Assembly (NCBI GenBank): GCA_002803225.1
Contig: NXFV01001959.1
Span: 124,001 to 188,000, forward strand
Direction of reading: 5' to 3'
DNA from: Gamarada debralockiae
Lineage: Eukaryota; Ascomycota; Leotiomycetes; Helotiales; Hyphodiscaceae
DNA length: 64,000 nucleotides
The position numbers and the translations under genes were made by a program. Shown piece by piece: positions 22,514-33,604 of the stretch; within the stretch, counting starts at the first letter, position 1; the number at the start of each line of letters is the position of its first letter. The notes under the pieces are model-generated. The model was not told the origin of the DNA, did not search any database, and saw only the letters and a program-made list of their open reading frames with translations.

Positions 22514-25500
22514 TCAGCCGCTCTCTACGCTCAGACAGAAAAGCTCGATTTCGCCGAGTTGTCCAGTATGGTATTGATGCTTTTGTGCTTCGCGCCACTC
22601 TTGGAACGCGATTTGGATGTCGTCGTCCGATTCTATTGTGACAAAGTCTCCATCTTCATCACGGTACCTCAATCGCATCGTCCCTCGTGCAATCGCGTTG
22701 TTCGAAAAGCGCCCAACCTTTGCATCTATTCGATCGATGAGTGATTGATATGTAATGTTGAATGCCACTACCAGTGTGACATAGTTGCCATCGCAATTGA
22801 CCTTGACCTTCAGTTGCGTTGGTAAAGCCATATCGTTGTCTGCTGACCTGGCACTCCCAAGAGGTGGAGACATCGTCCGACTGTCGACTGCGGTCATTGG
22901 CATCTGCGTGGTGTTGGGCCGTGCGTATTGCGGGCCATTGGGATATTGTGCTTGCTGCGTCATACGATCTCTTTGGACTCCTGGAGATTGAGTGTTTGAC
23001 CGGACAGGAAGACCATTTGGAGAGCTGTTTTGCGACCGCGGAATTCCAGCATCATAAGCTGGATGTAAATGAGCTGGAATTCCGGGGACAGCGGGAACTG
23101 GACCACTAGGCGCACCATTTGGTAAGCGGCGAGCTCCATTCTGGCCATTGACGTCAGGAGTACTATAAGAGCGGCTTCGCTGTTGTGCTACACTCGCCTG
23201 GGATGATTGTGACGCCATAGCTGGAAGAGATGGTCTTTGAGGTGTTCGTCCGTTCATCTGGTATGAGTTGGACGGTGTGGAGCTATCCCTCGAAGGTGCG
23301 CGCGCGATAGCCGGGGCCGTGTATCTGTTATGATCTTCCCATCCGCCTTGCGGTGTTCCTTGCCGTGGGAATGGGAACATCCCGGGTGTCGTGCTGGTTC
23401 TCGATGACACCGGCGACTCAGCGACTGGAGAGAAGTATGAGTCACCGCCTCGCTGGCTTGGTGATGGCATTGAAGAGAGCTGCTGGGTTTGTAAACTAAG
23501 TGGAGGATTGTTTAAGCCCATAGGGAATCGTGGAGGGGGCGCTCGAGCGATGCCTGCTAAGGATTGAGAACTCTCTCCGGTTGTGGATCTTGAGCGAAGA
23601 CTGGTGCTGGAAGCATTTCGTGGCAGTCCAGAATTAGGTTGCCCAGGATACGTAGAGCTCGGGGGTGGATATTCGTCCTCCTCCTCGTCATCATCTTGCT
23701 GAGCGTAAGGATTGGGCATTGCGACTGTTTGATCGCGCATCCAAGCAAACTCTGCTGGAGGGGCATCTGGACTACTTCCAGATTGAAGGCCAGAATTGGC
23801 ATGCTCCTTTCGTTGGCCATCAACACCTGCATACCATTTCTTCATTGTCTCCTCATTCGAAAACCGTATGATGAAGTTCTCAACCCCTGGATCCCCTTTC
23901 CAGAAAATTTGGACTGTGTAGGAGCCTATCCAAGTGTTAGCGTAGTTACTGGAAGAAAGGATTAAACGCACTACCTTGCTTTGCAAGTGAGAGGACTTCT
24001 GTGACATTTGTCATGAATATCCGTCCTTTGAGTTGAAGTTTCGCATTTTTGTTGATCTCCCTCTTCTTATCCTTCTTGTCTTTCTTGTCCTTTTGAGCTC
24101 CCATGAGCTTGTCTTTAGACTTGTTCGGGTTGACCTCCTTGCAGCAAAGTAGAATTCGTTCGAAAAGATAAATTGTATACTGTTCAAAATGTGGGCAAAA
24201 GGCGCCCAGATTGTTAGCAAATTGCATGGATAAAGGTTGAGTAGAAGAATGTTGATTGTCAATAAGATGTTGAATACAAAGGTTGTGGTAGAAAATGGTG
24301 AACGGCCAGTGACACTGGTCAAAAGTATGGGAATAACTGTTAGAGGCTGAATCACACTCGGATTCGTCTGCGTTATGCAGGTGGTTCCCAGAGCGTGGGC
24401 GTAGACTCAACTTCAGTGCTGCTTTGCACTTCGAGCCTACTGTGGCCTTGATCTTCCAAATAGATGTAGTTCTGGTAAGGGTGGAATGGTGGGGTCGTAC
24501 TTCTTTTTGAACATCGCTTTTGCCTGTCACAACTGGAAAATGCCCGTGTAGAAGTAAATCCCCGAAGTGATCAACTCGGTGGTTCTTCCAATCATCTACA
24601 CGCGCGCAGAGATCTGTCAATGCCTCGTTCCTCAACTCTCGATCAACGGCGGCGTTGGCTTGCATGAGCACTCGATTTGCGGCGTCAATACCTGCGGAGA
24701 GGTCGGTCTTTGTGGCCTCATTTGCACCTGTGTTGTCTCGCAAGTCCTGTCAAAAGAGATTAGCATGAGAGCAATCGATTTCCAAGTCCATGTAATGGAC
24801 TCACCTTCAATAGCAATGGATACTTGACCAAGCGCTGCATGGGCTTGAGTAAGAACCCATCGAGTGTATTGAAATCCACAACCACGGGATGGTCTGCCAT
24901 AGAGATCTTGTCAAATTCTCTTTTCGCAATGGCAGCGGCTTTGCGTTGATTGGCGATGAAGGGTTGATAGATGCCAAAGGCCTCCTCGTAGTTGGTGAAC
25001 GGTAGACCCCATTCCTGACGATCATCTGGTTGAGAATTCGTTGTCTCAATCTTGATCAGAAATCGTCTTTGAAAGTCCAGTATCGCGTTGATGTTCAGAA
25101 ATATGTCGTGAACCACATCGCCAGGAATGACGCCCTTCTGCTCGATGGTCTTCTTCAATTCGTGCAGGTTCTCGAGGTCTTGGACATATTTCCTCTCTGT
25201 GTCCACCAGCTCCCTAACAACGTAATCTCGACGGCTCATCTGTGATCCTGGCATGGTCGCTGATGGCGCTGCGTCTTCTTTCTCTGATGTTAGAAGAAAA
25301 CCGCGTTGTTGGGCAACATCGAGAACGATATTTATGACTTGAGTGACCTGGAAAGTGAGCGATTAGCTGAGACTCACGAGTGAATTGGATTGTAAGAGTG
25401 AATCATTCTTTTTTAGTGAATGCAAAGCGGCCGCTTGAAATCTGAAAAGGAGGAATTGAACACACCTTCACGAAACCCGTCGTATCGTCACCAAATAGAT

Positions 25501-26044
25501 CCGTCAAAACAAAACACTCTCCGGGAGGTATGTTAAGATCTTTCATACACGCTGCGACAAATTTGAACGCAGCCGCTTTGGGCCTTCTGGCTTCCGTCAT
25601 TTTCTCATCGACTTGTAATGGTTCTGCTGGTCGAAGAGCATTGTAGATCGTGATCAAGGGAACCCCTTTCCGCAAGCACCTCCACAACGAGGAAACAGGA
25701 TCCATATCCTCCCCCTCATCCTCATCCTCTGAATCGTTTAAATGCGTATCGAAGCCAGGTACCTGCGCCAGTCTTTGCCGTAGATTTACACATATTTGAT
25801 ACAGAGATCTCGAAGCGTCTGCCCTTTGATTGATGATATTGTTCGTTGCTTGTACGGGTCCGCCATTCGCCACCAAGGTTGCCGAGCTCGTCATAGAGGA
25901 GAGAGAAGTCGAGGAGGAGTTCGTATACGCGGTTGAGCCGCTCATCTGAGAGGTCCTGCTCATCGTCTGGCTCAGTCCATTGGCGCCTCTTGTATTGAAA
26001 ACAGGAGCAGTGTTAGTTCTGGATAGGGGCCCGTGGGCAGACAT
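22514..26044 (-). CDS. CDC24: Cdc42 guanine-nucleotide exchange factor CDC24
   Basis: Rho-GEF that activates Cdc42 at sites of polarised growth. Five exons: 26044-25466, 25347-24805, 24746-24501, 24179-23975, 23925-22514; 994 residues with all phases closing. Domains in order: Ser/Thr-rich N-terminus (MSAHGPLSRTNTAPVF), Cdc24 calponin-homology domain (about 90-190), DH domain (about 225-410; RELVDTERKYVQDLENL and LLKPMQRLVKYPLLLK), PH domain (about 455-560; YLFERILLCCKEVN), a long Pro/Ser-rich linker, and a C-terminal PB1 domain (about 885-990) with the OPCA acidic motif YRDEDGDFVTIESDDDIQIA. PB1 is the usual contact to the Bem1/Scd2 scaffold. Intron 3 (24500-24180) is 321 nt, a multiple of three and free of stops in frame. 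An in-frame ATG 13 codons upstream (26083) is possible, but MSAHG is the likelier start. Confidence 0.95.
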
Positions 26045-26627
26045 CACAAAGCTGAAGTATAGAAGTTCAGGTTCGGCATTCAAAGGACCCTCGACTTTGA
26101 ATGTGCGGATAGTGAGGTCTGATAGTGTCGTCGAGGGGCTGTTCTTCTTTCAGTCGAGGTCGTCGTCTCAGTTCGACTCTTAGCGCCGAAGCGGCACTGG
26201 ACGATAGCGGTTACCGTACTCAGAATGCCTGGCCTCAGGTAGAACGACCGAAAACAAGCAAATATCCCTCTCTTTTCGTCTCATCTTGCGAGCAAAACAG
26301 ATTTACATTCACTCATTCGCGACATATACGGTCGGCGATGTTGATGTTCGCGTAGTGGTGTTTGTTTTCCCAGCCAACCTTCGACTCCATCATTGACCTC
26401 CGCTCATTCCTAACCTCGATTGGCGGCCACAAGAAGTACCCAGGAGCAAAAACAGAGGTGCCTAATCCAAGATATTTCAGCCTTGTGAGGTCAGCCACGA
26501 AGTGGGATATCGACGTCAGATACGCGCCAGAGACGATTCACTACACTGTGAATCGTTCATTCGGCCAGAGAGATTTAAATCCAACCGCTCCTACTCCTGC
26601 TCCTGCGAAGCGTTTGCATCGCCTAAC
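26045..26627. promoter_or_regulatory. Divergent promoter CDC24 / F-box-WD40 gene
   Basis: 583 bases between the two start codons; expected to hold both promoters and leaders. No specific element is claimed. Confidence 0.5.
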
Positions 26628-29506
26628 ATGGCGTCCTACGATCAATCACCGCAAGATGAAGGCTACAGCGAGGACCCCTTGACCGTTGGGACCGTGTCGG
26701 GCTCTGCGAGTCTACAGAACTGGGTCTCAAGCCTACCAGTAGCCCAACGGACTGGTAAGATTCCCTGGAATTGCAAATTCTACAGTGTTGCTGACATTGC
26801 CGCTCTGCAGAATACGTTATGAGTATCATCGACCAACTTCCCACTTCCCAAGTATGCGAGATAGTCCGCCGCGTTCGCCCTCGTCTTTACATAAACTTCT
26901 TCCAGTATCTCCCTCCAGAGGTATGCCTGAAGATCCTCGGCTTCCTCGACCCCTTGTCGCTGATGAATACGGCTCGAGCTTCTCGAGAATGGATGCTGCT
27001 TGCTCTGGACCGGAAATTATGGGAACAATTGTACTATCTGGAAGGCTTCCGAGTGATCAGATCGGAAGTACAAAGATTTGAGCAAGAAGCCAATATCGAT
27101 AGCTCAAGGTATGGGACGAGTGAGCATGGAGACGACCAACCATCCAGCAAGAGAAGGGCCACTCCACAGCGAATACTGCCAACGTTACATGGGGATGGAG
27201 ACTCTGAAATGTTGGATGCCGATACTCCAGTTGTCAAACAGGAATCCCTCTTTGGGACTGTCATCCATGGGAAAATGTCGAAAGAACCGAAGGATATTGA
27301 TGAGGATATGATTGATTTGCCAAAGTTCTCTCCTCAGGCCTCGAAATCTACTCAATACCCGACCCGACCTGCCAACACTCAACTGCCTCTTCAAGAACAG
27401 ACGAATCCGCGCTTGTCGAGCACCTCGACACAATCCGAATCATCACCAGTTTCGAATATGTCACGCTTAGCTGTGGTGGATCGAGGAGATAAGAGGAAGA
27501 AGTTGAACTGGCAGTACCTTTATTCTCAAAGAAGGCGTCTGGAGGCCAATTGGGAGACCGAGAAATACATCAATTTTCAACTCCCACACCCAGACCACCG
27601 TAAAGAAGCTCACGAGGAATGTATTTACACCATTCAGCACTCTGGGAAATACTTAGTCAGTGGTAGCCGGGACAAGACGCTTCGAATCTGGAACTTGGAC
27701 ACCCGACGACTGGTGCGCGACCCACTGAGAGCACATACTGGTTCAGTATTATGCCTTCAGTTTGACGCGGATCCAGAGGAGGATTTGATTGTATCCGGGA
27801 GCAGTGATTCTACAGTGATTCTATGGAAATTTTCCACTGGTCAGATCATTCAAAGACTTAGGAAAGCACATCGAGAGTCGGTACTGAATGTACGCTTTGA
27901 CAAGCGCGTGTTGGTCACTTGTTCAAAGGACAAGACGATCAAGATCTTCAACCGCCAACCGTTACACCCAGGAGAGCTAGGATATCCTAACTTAACCCAA
28001 GCTGTCAATCCAGTACCGACGTATCTGAACAACTACGGATTCAATCCTACCCCAACGGCTGGCATCCCCATTAAGCCAGCTTACTCCATGATAGGATGTT
28101 TAGAGGGCCACGGTGCTGCAGTCAATGCAGTGCAGATCCACGGGGATGAGGTTGTTTCTGCTTCAGGAGATCGTACTGTCAAGATTTGGAATTGGCCGGA
28201 GCAGAAATGCACACGAACTCTCGTTGGCCATACGAAAGGCATTGCCTGTGTTCAATACGACGGTCGAAGAGTTGTCAGTGGCAGCAGTGACAACGAGGTC
28301 AAGGTTTTTGACAAAGTCTCTGGCCTGGAAGTCGCAAGTCTCCGAGCCCACACGAACCTTGTCCGGACTGTCCAAGCAGGATTTGGTGATTTGCCATACA
28401 GCGAGGAAGAAGACAAAGAGGCTGCTAAGGCTACAGATATTGCATACTTCAATGCAGTTGATAAAGGGGAGGTATCTCGAACAGGACAATTGCGCGGGCG
28501 ACCTCGAAATGCTGGCTCGAGAAAACCGGAGGATATCACTGCTTACGGCGCTGATTTGCCTCCGGGAGGCGGTGGTGGTAAATTTGGACGTATTGTCTCC
28601 GGATCTTACGACGAAACGATCATCATCTGGCGGAGGGATAAGGAAGGTGTCTGGAGAGCTCAACATACTCTTCGACAAGAAGAGGCTGCCCATATTGCGT
28701 CTAGGATTCGACGGTCTATTCAAGTAAACCCAGCAGCCCACAATCCTCCTCAATCAGCAACTTCACAAGACACTGCTCAGGCCCCACCGCAACAACCATC
28801 GACTCCTACCACCCATACAGATGTTGATGCACCCACTGTCCCCTTTGCTCCAGGCAGTATGTCTTTCTACCATCATATGATTGATGTGGCAGTAGCTGCA
28901 GGACCAATTAACTTACGGCACGTTTTGCAAGCCCATCCCCAGATCCTCACATACCCCCGCCTTCAACAAGTGGTAGGGGCTTTACCAGCAGCTATTCAGC
29001 CGAGTTATAGCGCCGAGATAAACGCTGCTCTTGACTCTCTTCAACGATTACCTGGAGGCCAGCCTTCAGACGATTCTGCCACCTTCGAGCTCTCAGGGGT
29101 CACTCAGGGTGGTCAGCCCAGTCAAGCCTCGCAAACAGCCGCACAAGCTCAAACCCAACCTTCAGCCGCGACAACAATTCAGGCTCCTGGTCAAGTATCC
29201 TCAGCTCAACCAGCTGTTCTTCAAGGACCACTCGTGCAGACTCCGGCTCCGGTCCAAACCCCTTCTACCTATACTCAGGTGGCGGCTCAACCACCAGCTG
29301 CTCAGCCTGCAGCACCCGCGCCCGCTCCACACCCCGCTCATCATGGACACCATCTCCCTCCCAACATGGCGCGAGTTTTCAAGCTTCAGTTTGATGCCAG
29401 GAGAATCATCTGCTGCAGTCAAACTTCAGTGATTGTCGGATGGGATTTCGCAAATGGAGATGAGCAGATCATTGAAGCTAGTCGATTCTTTGCGCCAATT
29501 GAATGA
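26628..29506 (+). CDS. fwd1: F-box/WD40 SCF substrate receptor, FWD-1-like
   Basis: Likely substrate-recognition subunit of an SCF ubiquitin ligase. Exon 1 is 26628-26754 (MASYDQSPQDEGYSEDP), the intron is 56 nt, and exon 2 is 26811-29506; 940 residues. The F-box is at about residues 72-118 (LPPEVCLKILGFLDPLSLMN). WD40 blades run from about 305 to 640 (for example GKYLVSGSRDKTLRIWNLDT, VVSASGDRTVKIWNWP, RIVSGSYDETIIIWRRD), with loop insertions after blades 3 and 6. Then comes a Gln/Pro/Ala-rich stretch and a conserved-looking last segment (RRIICCSQTSVIVGWDFANG). This order and the blade sequences resemble Neurospora FWD-1, the beta-TrCP/Slimb-like factor that targets the clock protein FRQ for turnover. 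Orthology is inferred from memory of the family, not from a search. Divergent from CDC24. Confidence 0.87.
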
Positions 29507-31192
29507 TTTTGGCGCACCATATTTTGAGGCGTATGGAGGATTGTTTACATATCTGTACGTATAGAAGGGGAGGGATATCAAAATGGCACGATTTACGCAG
29601 CGAGGTGTTTCCTCTGGGCATCTCTTGGAATGTTGTGATATAGAGCTTTCATAACGGCGGCATGAAATGGAGTTTTTGAAATGGTTACTGTAATGACATA
29701 GCATTAATGATTTTCACGCAAAATAGACGCCTTGCTCTTCAACTCCCCTCTAGGGGGGTTCTGACCATCTCAACCAAGTCCCGTGACTAAAGAGTTTCCG
29801 AGTCTTGATTCTGAAACCTTCTCCTTCCAATTTCCGGATTCGAAACAACATGCATCCATGCACCTCTTCCACATCCTCGTATTTCTCAACGGCGGGCGCC
29901 CCACGATTGCGAAGTCGCCGTATCTTGAAGGATCGGCATCCTGGAGAAATGGGACTTCGAAAATCGCAAAGGGGGAACGGATTGGTACCGAACACACGAA
30001 TCTCCGGAGGCAGCCACGGCGGGTAGGCGCAGCATGAGGAATTTTCCGATGCCAGAAGGTTTAGCGTTGAGGGCAAGTTCATGTTGAGAGCATGACGCCA
30101 CGTCACTATGCATCCATATTTGCACGAATACCTCACGAGTGTACCTCACGTCTTCCTTCTCTTGGTTTTGGCCCGCCTGTCATGTTGAAGTTTGGTTCGG
30201 ATTGAGTGATTTGACACTTCAACTCAATCTACCCACAACTTTGACTCCACTACATTAATCCAACGTCGGAAGTACTAAATTTTGGCCAATCAAATCATGG
30301 CATGTCGTGGATTTAGGGCGCAGACAGCGCAGAGAGCGGTCCGAACGGAACGGTGTAACCTTATAATGTCAATTATCTTCACTAAGACCAAAACGGAACT
30401 TCGGAAGGATGCACTCTCTTCTCGCTACTTCGAGAGTCAAGATGGCAAGAAGCACAGCAAGCTCGGTACGCTCAACCTTGCGCAACTTCTTATTCGATTT
30501 GTAGTCTAAGGTATCTCACCGCTAGGCCCAATGAGGCCATGAATGAATGAAGTCACCACTTACTTTACTGTGTAAGACTGCAAGTTGGCAGTTAGTCGGT
30601 GATTGGAATACCCTATGCCGTTGACCTTGCGTCGCTGGCCTATACCTGCATCGTAAAATCCCACCGCTGTCAAAGGTATTCTCTGTTTGTTAAACGTGTT
30701 GGCGGCCGAACAAGCTTAATATTGTGTGCAGTAAGCAGTGGGATAGGATTGCTTACTTGGATTCTGGAAAGCTTCTACTCAGCCCCTCTCGTATCATTAA
30801 GTCGCGCTGTCACGGAGCTTGGGCATGTTGACAGAACCTGTATGAGGATGCCTTCGTCCTAGTGAATCTAATCTCATCCCCAAGTTTCCGTAAGCCGATT
30901 GAACTGTGTGTCAAGGCAACCTTTCCCATAGGACTGGCCCCTTCGCTCTCGGGGGAAACCCACCCCCAAGGTGGTCAAGTTAAGCTAAGCGCAAATCCAT
31001 CTTCTCACTTCCGTCTCTTCTTCCTTCCTCCTGTCCTATGCTTGACTTCCATTTGCTCGGCCCTTCCAACAATTCACTTCCAGCGCGACTTGACTTCTTC
31101 TCACGTTCCCTTCTGATGAAGTCATCGACTTCCAAATTCACGATTCGTCTCTCCACTGCTCTTCAACACCCACGTTACTACAGTCGGTAACG
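29507..31192. other. Intergenic, 1.7 kb, no confident gene
   Basis: Minus-strand frames at 29750-30136 (128 codons) and 29886-30149 overlap in different frames. Phrases such as VEKYEDVEEVHGCMLFRIRK are protein-like, but no splice pattern makes a single model. The remainder is AT-rich with no recognised feature; the last 200 bases are the pyrimidine-rich promoter side of the glycosyltransferase gene. Confidence 0.4.
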
Positions 31193-32954
31193 ATGATGTC
31201 CCTACGCCTCCGCTACACGGTCCTCACCAGCCTCGCCTTCCTCATAGTCTTCCTATCAACTTACTTCTACCGCTCCGGCCTCACCTTCAACCTAACCAAC
31301 AACGACATCCCAACCCGTCCCATCTTAACACAACTCCACGATGCCATCGTACCACCACCGCTGCCTCCTCCACAATCACCAATTTACAAACCCATACCTT
31401 CAGTCCCAGCCATCCCCATCGTCGACAACTTCCCCCTCGCGGCTTCCTCCCACTCAGCTGCCGACCTACCTCCTCTTCCATCATGGAATGCTCCTCCTTC
31501 CCCGCATGCCAAAGAGAACACCCCGCTATTCATAGGCTTCACGCGCAACTGGCGCCTTCTTCAACAAGGCATGTATTTCTCGGAATACTTCTTTCCTTAT
31601 ATTGTGGGAGCTCGCGAGCCTAAGAGCAAAATATCCTTGAAAGAAGTATCGTTGGGGCAAAGAAAGTGTCGCGGAACTCATGGAACCCTTATGGCTCGAA
31701 TCTTTCAGTCCCTTTGAGCAATTGCTGACTCTGAGATTTTCCACAGTCGTGGTCTCCTATATCACGTCCGGGTGGCCAGCGGAAGACATCTACGTCGTAG
31801 AAAATACAGGCGTGATGGACTCGAACGCTCTCGGCCTCCTCTCCCTCCAAAACCCCTTCTTCCTAAACCACACGCGCCTCCAAATGCTCGGTGTTAACGT
31901 CCTACTCACACCAACCCTCCTGACCTTCGCACAGCTCCAGAACTTCTACCTCTCAACCGCAACCGACAAAGCCTGGCCACACTACTTCTGGTCACATATG
32001 GACGTCGTCGCTCTATCCCTCGAATCCGCTGCCCGGTTCCCTCCCAGCAACCCCACCTTTGCCGAAACTTCCACCCAGCCCGAAGAATGGGAGAAGCACA
32101 CACTCTACGCAAACTGTCTCTCCTGGCTCCGAAACGTCACCTCCCCAGATCCAAGCACAGGCAAGGTTATCAAATGGGCTTCGGTATTCTACTCCTACGA
32201 TCGTTTAGCGCTCGTAAATGTTGCAGCGTTCAAAAGTATAGGGGCTTGGGATACGATGATACCCTTCTATATGACGGATTGCGATATGCACGCGCGTCTT
32301 ACGATGGGTGGGTACGACATTTTTGAACGGAAGGCAGGGTTAGTTTATGATGTCGCCAGCTCATTAGGAGATCTTGCCGTTCTGTACCGACAGAAAAGTG
32401 GACCGAAAGGGGAAATAGGGAAAGCGAGTTGGGTGGATCCGAATTTGTCGGAGGAGACTAGGGACGATGAGGAGAAGGTGGGGCATGCCGGGTTGGAGAA
32501 AGAGGGCCCTGGGAAAGATAGGGGAGATGGTAATAAGGAGGGGAAGGGAGAAGATACAGAACATGAAGCTTGGTCCCTAGCCGCACTCTTCAGCCCGCAC
32601 CCATCCCCGTCCAAACTCTCCACCACTTCCAATCCTCCTCCCAACCCCGATCTCTGGCACGCCGATACCCCCGCATCCTCTTCGTACATACACCTCACCG
32701 ACCTCCTCGACCGCATGCAAGGCTCCAAAGGCTCATCCTCCCACGGGCGGAACACATGGCAAGCACGCCAGAGCGGCGGACAAGGCGAGCCTTTTTATAG
32801 AGATAGCGCGGGGTTCGAGAAAGCCATCCAAATGACAATCGAGCATGGCCGAGCAATGTTTAGAGAGAAATGGGGCCATAGAGATTGTGATATCTATGAG
32901 GTTGGCTTGAGGGCTGGTGATGCTTGGAGGGTGGAGCATGATTGGAAGGACTGA
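31193..32954 (+). CDS. Type II membrane glycosyltransferase-like protein
   Basis: 527 residues from exons 31193-31568 and 31747-32954. A single membrane anchor lies at residues about 8-26 (LTSLAFLIVFLSTYFYR), then a Pro-rich stem and a lumenal catalytic region beginning LFIGFTRNWRLLQQ. Family-like phrases: YITSGWPAEDIYVVENTG, SLQNPFFLNH and HYFWSHMDVVALS, where MDV may be the DxD-type position, plus FYMTDCDMHARL, another candidate acidic metal site. The intron as chosen has a GC-AG boundary (AAG|GCATGT ... CCACAG) and gives LLQQVVVSYIT. A GT-AG alternative (donor at 31573, acceptor after CTGAG) also stays in frame and gives LLQQGIFSTVVVSYIT. A charged Glu/Gly/Lys-rich insertion at about residues 355-410 looks disordered. 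Likely Golgi; sugar and acceptor unknown. Confidence 0.82.
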
Positions 32955-33604
32955 GCAACATTCGCCATTTTGGGAGTGGGTAGTTGGAGCTGTGTTAGCT
33001 TGAGGGGGAGAGGAGAAGACCATGGACTTGATGATTTGGTCTCTGGACTCCGATAGACGTGCTGGGTGAGGGGGAGTTCCGTGTATCAGCTTTGAGAAGG
33101 GAATGGAGGCATGTACAGTACATTAGAAAGCGGCGTCTGCATCTGGGCGTTTCTACGAGGAGTATAAATCTCGCCTTGTAGTCACTATGAACTCGAAATA
33201 AAACTTGCAATCCCTCCAAGTTCAGAAACTTTCTAGTGTATCTTTCTCACAGCCAAGACCAAGAGTCTCTGCCCACTAATCCCATGTTAGAACCAAAGGC
33301 GTAGTAAAATGAGATGTTCATCACTGGATCTGATAGAATGATTGATATTTGAAAAAATTGCAATGTCAATTTCCTATGCCGTAACGAAATGCAAAGCTTT
33401 TACCCCTGAAATATCGTATCCCAATGCCAAGTTCATCCGTTCGTTCATCCATATTTAACCAGTCTCATTGAAATCAACGCAAGAACCTTCCATCATCATT
33501 AAATTTGCAATCCCAAAGCGCCCTCCAAATTCCTGACGACCAGTCAACGAGCCATTGTATTTACAGATGAACGTTGTAGCCAGTAGCTCTAATGTACTGC
33601 ATGT
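32955..33604. other. Convergent intergenic region
   Basis: About 650 bases between the glycosyltransferase stop and the stop of the repeat-peptide precursor; 3' UTRs only, no gene seen. Confidence 0.5.

Noticed and set aside
24190..24520. Reading intron 3 of CDC24 as normal coding sequence
   Set aside because: It would insert 107 residues of unlike composition between DH and PH domains, and strong splice sites flank it; kept as possible retention isoform only.
29750..30149. Overlapping minus-strand frames downstream of the F-box gene
   Set aside because: Protein-like phrases appear in two frames but no consistent splice or start was found and no domain is recognised.
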